From assembly GCF_030817535.1 (NCBI RefSeq), contig NZ_JAUSZL010000004.1:194683-258682 (forward strand): DNA of 64,000 nt. Direction: 5' to 3'. Of this stretch, positions 1 through 10,800 are shown piece by piece. The notes under the pieces were generated by a model, which was not told the DNA's origin, did not search any database, and saw only the letters and a list, made by a program, of their open reading frames with translations. Numbering within the stretch: the first letter of the stretch is position 1; each line of letters opens with the position of its first letter. Both the position numbers and the translations under genes were made by a program. This stretch comes from Streptomyces sp. V3I8. GTDB lineage: Bacteria; Actinomycetota; Actinomycetes; Streptomycetales; Streptomycetaceae.

Positions 1-3000
1 GTCGGCCTGGATGCGGATGGGGACCAGCAGGGCTTCGTCGAGGGCCAGGGCCTCGTCGAAGAGGGCCAGTCCCTGTTCGGTGGTCAGGGCGGGCATGCCC
101 AGGCGGTCCATGCGGTGCAGGTCGGCGTCGGTGACGCCGCCGCCCAGGCCGGTCCTGGCCTCCCACAGGCCGAAGGGCAGTGCGGTGGCGGGCAGTCCGC
201 TGTGCCTGCGGTGCAGGGCCAGGGCGTCGACGAAGCGGTTGGCCGCCCCGTAGTTGCCCTGGCCGACGCCGACGAGGAGTCCGGCGCACGAGGACAGCAG
301 GACGAACGCGGTCAGGTCGAGGTCGTGGGTGAGTTCGTGCAGGTTCCATGCCGCGTCGACCTTGGGCCGCAGGACGGCTTCCAGCTGGGCCGGGGTGAGG
401 GCGGCGAGCAGGGCGTTGTCCATGACGCCCGCGGCGTGCACGACCGCGCGCAGCGGGCGGTCGGCGGGGATGGCGGTGAGGAGGTCGGCCAGGGCGGTGC
501 GGTCGGCCACGTCGCAGGCGACGGCGGTGGCCTGGGCGCCCAGTGCGGCGAGTTCGGTGAGCAGTTCGCGGGCGCCGGGGGCCTGCTCCCCGCGGCGGCT
601 GGTCAGGAGCAGGTGGCGTACGCCGTGCTCGGTGACCAGGTGGCGGGCCAGCAGTGCGCCCAGGCCGCTGGTGCCGCCGGTGATCAGGACGGTGCCGGCC
701 GGGTCCCAGGGGGCGGGCCGCTCGGTGTCGTCGAGGGGGATGCCGGTCAGGCGCGGGACGCGGACGTCGCTGCCGCGCACGGCGAACTCGGGTTCGCCCA
801 GGGCCGCGAGCGGTGCGGTGATGCGGCTGTCCTCGCCGAGGTCGGCGAGCAGGATGCGGCCGGGCATCTCCTGCTGGGCGGAGCGCACCAGTCCCCATAC
901 GGGGGCCTGGACGACATCGACGCTCTCCCCGGCACCGGTGGCGGTGTCGGTGTCGACGACGACGGCGCCGCGGGTGACGACCATCAGGCGGGTGTCGGCC
1001 AGGCGGGTGTCGGCCGTCCAGGTCCGCAGGACCTCGAGCAGCTCCTCCAGTACGGTGCGGACGGCCGCCGGGGTGTCGCCGGTGGCCCGGGGCACGGGGT
1101 ACAGCACCAGTTCGGGTGCGGGGGCGCCGGCGTCCAGGGCCGCGGTGAAGGCGGCGGGGCCGGTGTGGACGGGGACGTCCTCGGGTACTCCGGCGTCGGC
1201 CGGGGTGCCGCCCAGGACGGCCCAGTCGCCCGCGGCGGTGGCGCCCGCGGTGCCCAGCGGGAGGTGGCTCCAGCCGACCCGGTGCAGGGCCTCGCGCTGC
1301 TGGGTGCCGGTGGAGGCGGCGGCCGCGGCGGCCACCCGGTCCGGGGTGACGGCGCGCACCACGAGGGACTCCACGGTGGCCACCGGCAGGCCGGTGGCGT
1401 CCGCGAGTTCCAGGCGTACGGCGTCCGGGCCGATCGAGTTGAGTTTGACGCGCATGCGGGCCGCTCCCCCGGCGTGCAGGGAGACACCGGTCCAGGCGAA
1501 CGGCAGGTGGGAGGCGCCGACGTCCTGGGGCCGGTAGCCGCCCAGGAAGTCGGTGGCGCTCAGGGCCGCGTCCAGCAGCGCGGGGTGCACCCGGTAGCCG
1601 GCGGCCTCCTGGCGTGCCTCCTCGGGCAGGGCGACCTCGGCGTAGACGTCCTCGCCGTGGCGCCAGACGGCCTTGAGGCCGCGGAAGGTGGGGCCGTAGT
1701 AGTAGCCCTGGCTGGTGAGGTAGTCGTAGACGTCGCTGATGTCGACCTGTTCGGCGCCGGGCGGCGGCCAGGCGGCGGTGCCCAGGGGGGCGGGCGCCGT
1801 GGCCAGGGGGTCGGAGGGGGCGAGGAATCCGGAGACGTGCCGGGTCCAGCCGACGTGGTCGGGGGCGTTCTCGGCCCGTGAGTACACCGCCAGGGAGCGT
1901 CGTCGCTCGGCGTCCGCGGCGCCGACGAGCACCTGCACGGCGGTGCCGCCGGTGGCCGTCAGCGGCATGATCGCCTCGATGGTGAGTTCCTCCACGAGGT
2001 CGCAGCCGACCTCCTCGCCCGCGCGCAGGGCCAGTTCGACGTAGCCGGTGCCGGGCAGCAGCAGGGTGCCGAGCACGTTGTGGTCGGCCAGCCAGCGCTG
2101 GGTGTCCATGGCGAGCCGGCCGGTGAGCACCACTCCGCCGGACTCCGGGGAGACGACGACGGCGCTCAGCAGGGGGTGCGCGGCGGGCTGCTGGCCGATG
2201 TCCTCGGCGGAGCCGGAGCCGGCCGCGGGGATCGCGTCCAGCCAGTAGCGGCGCTTTTCGAAGGGGTAGGTGGGCAGGTCCAGGCGCTGCGCGCCGCGGC
2301 CGGCGAACAGGGCCGCCCAGCGGGGGCCCGCGCCGTGCACGTGCAGGCGGGCCAGGGCGCCCAGCAGGGACTGCGGTTCGGGGGTGTCCTTGCGCAGGGC
2401 GGGCAGGACGGCGTGGTCCTGCGCGTCGAGGCAGGCGGCGGCCAGGGCGCTCAGGACGCCGTCGGGGCCGATCTCGAGGTAGCGGGTGACGCCGTCGGCC
2501 TCCAGGGTGCGGACGCCGTCGGCGAAGCGCACGGCCTGGCGGACGTGGCGCACCCAGTAGTCGGCGCAGGCCAGTTCCTCGGGGCGGGCCTCGCGGCCGG
2601 TGACGTTGGAGACGATCCGCAGGGCCGGGGCGCGGTAGGTGAGGCTGTCGGCGATCTGCCGGAACTCCTGGAGCATCGGTTCCATCAGCGGGGAGTGGAA
2701 GGCGTGCGAGACCCGCAGCCGGGTGGTCTTGCGGCCCAGCCGGGCGAAGTGGGCGGCCAGGGCCAGGACGGCGTCCTCGTCGCCGGAGACGACCACGGAG
2801 GTGGGGCTGTTGAGGGCGGCGATGCCGCTGTGCGCGTCCAGCAGCGGCAGCACCTCCTCCTCGGTGGCCTGCAGCGCCATCATGGTCCCGCCGGCCGGCA
2901 GGGCCTGCATGAGGCGGCCGCGGGCGGCGACCAGGGTGGCGGCGTCGGCGAGGGACAGGACGCCGGCCACGTGGGCGGCGGCCAGTTCGCCCACCGAGTG

Positions 3001-6000
3001 GCCCATCAGGACGTCGGGGACCGTGCCCCACGACTCCAGCAGCCGGTACAGGGCCACTTCGAAGGCGAACAGGGCGCTTTGCGTGTAGAGGGTCCGGTCC
3101 AGCTCACGGGTGCCCGCGGCCGTGCCCGTGCCGTCGGCCGTGCCCGTGGTGTCGGGGGCGTCGGGGGTGAACATCACTTCGCGCAGCGGGCGCGGCAGGT
3201 GCGGGTCCAGGTGCTCGCACACGGCGTCGAGGGCGGCGGCGAAGGCCGGGAACGCGGCGTACAGGCCGCTGCCCATGCCGGGGCGCTGGGTGCCCTGGCC
3301 GGAGAAGAGGAAGGCCAGCGGGGCGCCGGGGGCGGTGGTGCCGGTGACGGCGGCGGGGTGTTCGCGCTGTCCGGCGAGCGCTTCGAGCGCCTCGAGCGCG
3401 CCGGCCCGGTCGGCGGCGAGCACGACGGCCCGGTGCTCGAGTGCGGAGCGGGTCGTCGCCAGGGAGAACGCGGTGTCCAGCAGGGTGCGTCCGGCATCCG
3501 CCGCCAGCCAGGACGTCAGCTCCTGGGCCTGCCGGAGCAGACCGGAGGCGCTGCGGGCGCTCAGCAGCAGCGGCAGCGGCAGCGCGGGCAGCGGCGCCGG
3601 CTGCGGCGCTCCCGGTCCGGCGGCCGGCCCGGAAGCGGACTCGGGAGCGGACTCGGGGACAGGCTCGGGGGCCGGGGCCTCCTCGATGATCATGTGGGCG
3701 TTGGTGCCGCTGAGGCCGAAGGAGGAGACACCGGCGCGGCGCGGCCGCTCGGAGCGCGGCCACGGGCGCTGCTCGGTCAGCAGGCGTACGTTGCCGTCCG
3801 ACCAGTCGACCTGCGGTGAGGGCTCGTCCACGTGCAGGGTGCGCGGCATGGCCTGGTGGCGCAGCGCCATGATGGCCTTGATGACGCCGCTGACGCCGGC
3901 CGCGGCCTGGGCGTGGCCCATGTTGGACTTGATGGAGCCCAGCCACAGCGGTTCGTCCGCGGGGCGGTCCTGGCCGTAGGTGGCCAGGAGTGCCTGGGCC
4001 TCGATGGGATCGCCGAGGCGGGTGCCGGTGCCGTGTCCCTCGACGAGGTCGATGTCGGCCGCGCTCAGACCGGAGACCTCCAGGGCCTGGCGGATGACGC
4101 GCTGCTGGGAGGGGCCGTTGGGGGCGGTGAGGCCGTTGGAGGCGCCGTCCTGGTTGATGGCGCTGCCGCGGATGACGGCCAGGACGGGGTGGTTGTTGCG
4201 GCGGGCGTCGGAGAGGCGCTCCACCAGCAGCAGGCCGATGCCCTCGGACCAGCCGGTGCCGTCGGCGGAGGAGGCGAAGGCCTTGCAGCGGCCGTCCGCG
4301 GACAGTCCGCGCTGCTGGCTGAAGTCGATGAACAGTTCCGGGGTCGCCATCACGGTGACGCCGCCGGCCAGCGCCATGGTGATCTCGCCCTGGCGCAGGG
4401 CCTGGCAGGCCATGTGCAGGGCGACCAGCGAGGAGGAGCAGGCGGTGTCGACGGTGACGGCCGGGCCCTCCAGGCCCAGGGTGTAGGCGACGCGGCCGGA
4501 GGCGATGCTGGCGGCGCTGCCGTTGCCGATGTAGCCGGTCAGGTCCTCGGGGACCTCGGGGAGCCTGCTGCGGTAGTCGTGGTACATGACGCCCGCGTAG
4601 ACGCCGGTGCGGCTGCCGCGCACGGACTGCGGGTCGATGCCTGCGCGTTCGAAGGCCTCCCAGGCGCCCTGGAGCAGCAGGCGCTGCTGGGGGTCCATGG
4701 CCATCGCCTCGCGCGGCATGATGCCGAAGAACTCGGGGTCGAACTCGGTCGCGTCGTGCAGGAAGCCGCCGTGGCGGGTGTAGGTGTGGCCGGCGACGCC
4801 CGGTTCGGGGTTGTAGAGGCTCTCCAGCGGCCAGCCGCGGTCGTCGGGGAAGCCGGAGACGACGTCGCGTCCGTCGGCGACCATCTGCCACACGTCCTCG
4901 GCGGAGCGCAGTCCGCCGGGGAAGCGGCAGCTGATGCCCACGACGGCGATCGGCTCGTCGGTGTCCGCCGCCGGGGCCGGGGCGGCTGCGGCGGGCAGGG
5001 GTTCGGCGGGGGTGATACGGCTCTTGAGGTATCCGGCGGCGGCCCGTGCCGTGGGGTAGTCGAAGACGAGGGTGGCGGGCAGGCGTACGCCTGCCGCGGC
5101 GCCGAGTGCGTTGCGCAGTTCGACGGCGGCCAGGGAGTCGAAGCCGAGGTCCTTGAAGGCCCGGTCGGCTTCGACCGCGTCGATGGTGGAGTGGCCGAGC
5201 ACTGTGGCGACGTGCTTGCGGACCAGGTCCAGCAGCAGGCGTTCGCGCTGTCCCTCGTCGAGCGGGGCCAGCCGCTGGGCCAGGGCGTTCGCCTCGGCGG
5301 CGTCGGCGGGGCGGGCGCTCCTGCGGGTGGTGCCCCGGGCCAGGCCCTTGAGGAGGGCGGGCAGTTCCTCGCCCCGTGCGGCCAGTGCGGTGGTGTCGAT
5401 CCGCAGCGGGATCAACAACGGCTGCCCGGGCCGGTCCACGGCGCCATCCAGCAGACCCAGCGCCTCCTCGACCGGCAGGGCGGGCAGGCCCAGCCGCGCC
5501 ATCCGCGTCTCCGCGTCCGCCTGCGAGGACACACCCCCCAGCCCCGTGTCATACGCCCACAGACCCCAGGCCAGGGAGGTCGCGGGCAGGCCCAGGTGGT
5601 GACGGTGGGCGGCCAGCGCGTCCAGGAACGTGTTGGCAGCCGCGTAGTTGGCCTGCCCCGCGGCCAGCACCATGCCGCCCGCGGAGGAGAACAGCACGAA
5701 CGCCGACAACTCCAGGTGCGCGGTCAGCTCGTGCAGATGCCAGGCCGCGTCCGCCTTGGGCGCCAGCACCCGCTCCAGACGCTCCCGGTCCACATCCTGC
5801 ACCAGGGCGTTGTCCATCACACCGGCCGCATGCACCACACCCGACAGCGGGTACTGCGGGTCGATGCCGGCCAGGAGACGGGCCAGCGCACCACGGTCGG
5901 CCACATCACACGCGGCCACCCGCACCCGCGCCCCCAGTCCTTCCAGCTCCGCCACCAGGTCACTTGCACCGGCCGCTTCGAGGCCGCGCCGGCTGGTCAG

Positions 6001-7820
6001 CAGCAGATCCTGCACCCCGCGCTCACGCACCAGATGCCGGGCCACCAACGCACCCAGACCACCGGTACCACCGGTCACCAGCACCGTCCCCGAACCCCAC
6101 CCCACACCAGCCGCATCCGGTACGTCCGCCGTGTCGATCGTGTCGATCATGTCCGGAAGGAGTGGTTCCTTTGGAGCCAGAGCACGTACCAGCCGGGGCA
6201 GCAGCACCCGGCTTGCGCGGACCGCCAGTTCGCTCTCCCCCGCCTGCACGGCGGCAGACGCGACAGCGACGTCCGCACCGGCGTCGAGGTCCACGACGGT
6301 GAAGCGGCCCGGGTTCTCCGCAGCTGCGGCCCGCAGCACACCCCACACACCCGCCACCGCCACATCAACATCGGCAGCAGCAGCAGCAGCGTCAGCAGTA
6401 GCCGTGCCGGTGCTGGTGTCGGTGGGGATGCTGACCGCGTTGCGGGTCACCACCACCAGCCGCGAGGAACCCGCACGCGAATCCTCCAGCCACTGCCGCA
6501 CCCGCTCCAGCACGGCACCAGTCACCGACCGGGTCCGCTCCAAGACCGAGCCCTCCGTGCGCGGCACCTCCCACACCACAACGGCAGGCAGACTCTGCGC
6601 ATCCTGCACGTCGTCCCAGTAGGGCAGCGTGTGGGTGCCGGAGGTCTCGCCGTCCGCCGGTTTCCAGGCGAGCTGCCACAGTGACCGCTCCGATGCGGCG
6701 GCGGTCGCCTGTTCCAGCTGTTCGGCCGAAACCGGCCGGGAGACGAGGGAGTCGACGGTCGCGACGAGCCGGCCGGTGGCGTCGGCGACGCCGATGGCGG
6801 AGACCTCCTCGCCGCGTACGCGGCGGATGTGGACGCGCAGGGCGCCGGCGCCGGCCGCGTGCAGTGTGACCCCGTTCCAGGAGAAGGGCAGCAGGGTCTC
6901 GCCCTCGTCCTCCTCCGTGCCGTCCAGCAGGAGGTCGACGTGCATGGCCGTGTCCAGGAGGGCCGGGTGCAGGCCGAAGCGGGCGGCCTCGGCCTGGGAC
7001 TGCTCGGGCAGTTCGACCTCGGCGAACACGTCGTCGCCGCGCCGCCAGGCCGCCTTGAGGCCCTGGAAGACGGGGCCGTAGCCGTAACCGCGCTGGGCCA
7101 GCCGCTCGTAGGCGCCCTCGACGGTCAGGCTCCGGGCGCCGGGCGGGGGCCAGGCGGTGAGGTCGAACTCGGGAACGGCCGTGCTGCGGGCAAGCAGGCC
7201 TGCCGCGTGCCGGGTCCACGGCGCGTCGCCGGTCTCGGCCCGCGAGTACACCTCCACCGGTCGCAGACCGGTCCCGTCGGGGGCGCCGACCACCACCTGC
7301 ACGGCGACGCCGCCGTCGGCGGGCAGCACCAGGGGGGCTTCCAGGGTCAGTTCCTCGACGGCGCCGCAGTCGACCTGGTCGCCGGCGCGGACGGCCAGTT
7401 CCACGAAGCCGGTGCCGGGCAGCAGGAGGCTGCCCAGGACGTCGTGGTCGGCGATCCACGGGTGGGTGTCCAGGGCCAGCCGGCCGGTGAGAACCACCGC
7501 GTCGGAGTCGGGTGAGACGACCACGGCGCTCAGCAGCGGGTGGGTGATGCCCTCCAGTCCGGCCGAGCCCATGTCACCGGCTCCGGCGGCCGGGACGTCC
7601 AGCCAGTAGCGCTCACGCTGGAAGGCGTACGTGGGCAACTCCACGCGCTCGGCGCCGTGTCCGGCGTAGAAGACGTCCCAGTCCACGACTGCGCCGGAGG
7701 CGAACAGCCCGCCCAGCGCGGTGAGCGTGGTGACGTCCTCGGGCCGATCCTTGCGCAGCACCGGCAGATAGGTCACCTCGTCGACGCCGTCGAGAATCTG
7801 GCGGGCCAGGCCCGTCAGGG
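1..7820 (-). CDS. Modular PKS, first gene, downstream part after frameshift (rest of module 2, most of module 3; runs off left edge)
   Basis: Continuation of the PKS gene that starts at 15,886, one frame over because of an extra G at 7,818-7,820. The frame checks at three points (YHDY motif of the KS near 4,587, KR nucleotide-binding loop near 696, first codon at 1-3) and stays open to the edge. Approximate order on the minus strand: DH of module 2 (7,540-6,740; HxxxGxxxxP intact), KR (6,100-5,560; Ser, Tyr and Asn present), ACP (5,240-5,030); then module 3 with KS (4,955-3,690; DTACSSS), AT (3,320-2,280; GHSVGE and HAFH, malonyl type), DH (2,190-1,370; HNVLG intact, but the second motif ends in Ser instead of Gln/His) and KR (700-160; catalytic SS and NYGAAN present). 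The ACP of module 3 and everything after it lie outside the window. Both KRs read MDN where B-type KRs have LDD. These modules should form double bonds if the frame is restored. Confidence 0.85.
5343..6625 (-). repeat. KR-region duplication, copy 1
   Basis: About 1.28 kb covering the post-DH linker, KR and post-KR linker of module 2 in the first PKS gene is nearly identical at DNA level to 32,969-34,245 in the three-module PKS. The two differ by scattered bases and short indels, for example an extra repeat unit near 6,141-6,149. It points to recent duplication or gene conversion. Confidence 0.85.
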
Positions 7821-10800
7821 ACGGCGTCGGGGCCGCACTCCACGAAGCGGGTCACGCCCGCGCCGTGCAGGGTCTTCACCGCGTCCGCGAAGCGCACCGC
7901 CTCACGCACATGACTCACCCAGTACTCGGGGTCGGTCAGCTGCCCGGCCGTCGCCAGGACGCCGCTCACGTTCGACACGACGGCCAGCTTCGGCTGCGTG
8001 TAGGTCAACGAGGTGGCCACCGTGCGGAACTCGTCGAGCATCGGCTCCATCAACGGCGAGTGGAAGGCGTGCGAGACCCGCAGCCGGCTCACCCGGCGGC
8101 CCAGCGCACGGAAGTGTTCGTCAACCGTGTCGACGTCGGCCTCGGCGCCGGAGACCACCACAGAGGTGGGCCCGTTGACCGCGGCGATCCCCACCACGCC
8201 GCTGAGCAGCGGCAGGACCTCGTCCTCGGTGGCTTCGACGGCGAGCATCGCGCCGCCGGAGGGCAGCGCGTCCATCAGCCGGCCCCGCGCCGCCACCAGC
8301 GTCGCCGCATCCTCCAACGACAGAACACCTGCGACGTGGGCGGCGGTGATCTCACCGATGGAGTGCCCGGCCACGAAGTCCGGGCGTACCCCCCACGATT
8401 CGAGGAGACGGAACAGCGCGGTTTCGACGGCGAACAGGGCGGCCTGCGCGAACACGGTGCGGTTGAGGGCATCGGCGTCGTCACCGAACACCACCTCCCG
8501 CAGCGGGCGCTCCAGCCGGCCCTGCAGCGCTTCGCACACCGCGTCGAAAGCGGCCGCGTACACCGGGAACGCCTCGTACAGCTCGCGGCCCATGGACAGG
8601 CGCTGGCTGCCCTGGCCGGTGAAGAGGACGGCGGTGCGGCCGTCGTGGGCCTCGCCCACGGCGGCGGCGGTGAGGGGGGTTTCGGTGCTGAGGGTGTCCA
8701 GGGCCTGGGCCAGGGAGTGGCGTCCGTCGCCGATGACCACGGCCCGGTGTTCGAGGGCGGCGCGGGTGGTGGCCAGGGCGTGGCCGGCCGGGCGCAGTTC
8801 GTCGTCGGTGAGGGTGTCGAGGTGGGTGCGCAGGCGGGTGGCCTGGGCGTGCAGGGCCTGTGGGGTGCGGGCGGAGATCACCCAGGGCAGGAGGGGGCTG
8901 GTGTGCCGGCCGGCGGGCGGGGCGGGGGCGGTGGCCGGGGTGGCGGGGTCGGTGGTGGGGGCCTGTTCGACGATGACGTGGGCGTTGGTGCCGCTGATGC
9001 CGAAGGAGGAGATGCCGGCGCGGCGCGGGCGCGGGTCGGGGGCGGTGGGCCAGTCGCGGGCCTCGGTCAGGAGGCGGACGGCTCCTTCGCTCCAGTCGAC
9101 CTGGGGGCTGGGTTCGTCGGCGTGCAGGGTCTTGGGGAGCTGTCCGTGGCGCATGGCCATGACCATCTTGATGATGCCGGCGACGCCGGCGGCGGCCTGG
9201 GTGTGGCCCATGTTGGATTTGATGGAGCCCAGCCACAGGGGCTGGTCGGCGGGGCGGTCCTGGCCGTAGGTGGCAAGGAGGGCTTGGGCCTCGATGGGGT
9301 CGCCGAGGGTGGTGCCGGTGCCGTGGCCCTCGACGGCGTCGACGTCGGCGGGGGTCAGGCCGGCGGTGGCCAGGGCCTGGCGGATGACGCGTTGCTGGGA
9401 GGGGCCGTTGGGGGCGGTGAGGCCGTTGGAGGCGCCGTCGGAGTTGACGGCGCTGCCGCGCAGGAGGGCGAGGACGGGGTGGTTGTTGCGGCGGGCGTCG
9501 GAGAGGCGTTCGACCAGGAGCAGGCCGGCGCCTTCGCCCCAGCCGGTGCCGTCGGCGTCGGCGCCGAAGGACTTGCAGCGGCCGTCGGCGGACAGTCCGC
9601 CCTGGCGGCTCATGTCGATGAAGGTGTCCGGGGTGGACATGACGGTGACGCCGCCGGCCAGGGCCAGGGAGCATTCGCCGGAGCGCAGGGCCTGGGCGGC
9701 CATGTGCAGGGCGACCAGGGAGGAGGAGCAGGCGGTGTCGACGGAGACGGCCGGTCCTTCCAGGCCCAGGGTGTAGGCGACGCGGCCGGAGACGACGCTG
9801 GCGAGGCTGCCGTTGCCGTGGTAGCCGGCCACGTCCTCGGGCAGCGGGCCCAGGCGCAGGCCCCAGTCGTGGTACATGACGCCGGCGAAGACGCCGGTGT
9901 CGCTGCCCTTGAGGCTGTGCGGGTCGATGCCGGCGCGTTCCAGGGTCTCCCAGGCGACTTCGAGGAGGAGGCGCTGCTGGGGGTCCATGGCCTGGGCTTC
10001 GCGGGGGCTGATGCCGAAGAACGCGGCGTCGAAGTGGGCGGCGTCGTGGAGGAAGCCGCCTTCGCCCGCGGAGCTCTTGCCCGTGGCGTCGGGCCGGGGG
10101 TCGTGGAGGTCGCGGGCCCAGCCGCGGTCGGTGGGGAAGGGGGAGATGACGTCGGTGCCGGTGGTGACGGTGTGCCAGAGGTCTTCGGGGGAGGTGATGT
10201 CGCCGGGGTAGCGGCAGGCCATGGCGACGATGGCGAGGGGTTCGTCGGTGGTGGCCACGACGGCGGGGCGGCCGGGGCGGGCGTCGGCGACGGGTTTGCG
10301 GACCTTGGTGGCGAGGTGGTCGGCGAGGGTGCGCGGGGTGGGGTAGTCGAAGGTGAGGGTGGCGCTCAGGCGCAGGCCGGTGGCGGAGTTGAGGCGGTTG
10401 CGCAGTTCGACGGCGCCCAGGGAGTCGAAGCCCATGTCGGTGAAGGCGCGCTGGGCGTTGACGGCGTCGGCGGAGTCGTGGCCCAGGACGTCGGCGACCT
10501 GTTCGCGGACCAGGTCCAGCAGGTGCTGGGTGAGTTCGGTGTCGTCCAGGCCGGCCCAGCGGCTGATGGTCTGGGAGGCGTGGGGGGCGGTGGTGTGGGC
10601 GGCGGTGCGGCGGGCGGGTACGCGTACCAGGTCCTGCAGGAGGGCGGGGATGCCGTCGTTCCTGGCGCGCAGGGCGTCGACGTCGATGCGCAGCGGGGCC
10701 AGGGTGGGGGCGTGGGTGGCCAGGGCCTGGTCGAAGAGGGTGAGGTTGTCGGCGGCGGAGAGGCCTTCCATGCCCAGGCGGCGGGCGCGTTGCAGGGCGG

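Noticed and set aside
3832..6684. Long plus-strand frames opposite the PKS genes (also 115-1,881, 7,865-13,297, 26,727-31,127, 31,353-36,548, 38,709-42,584)
   Set aside because: Gly/Val/Gln/His-rich antisense mirrors of conserved PKS codons, with no domain of their own.
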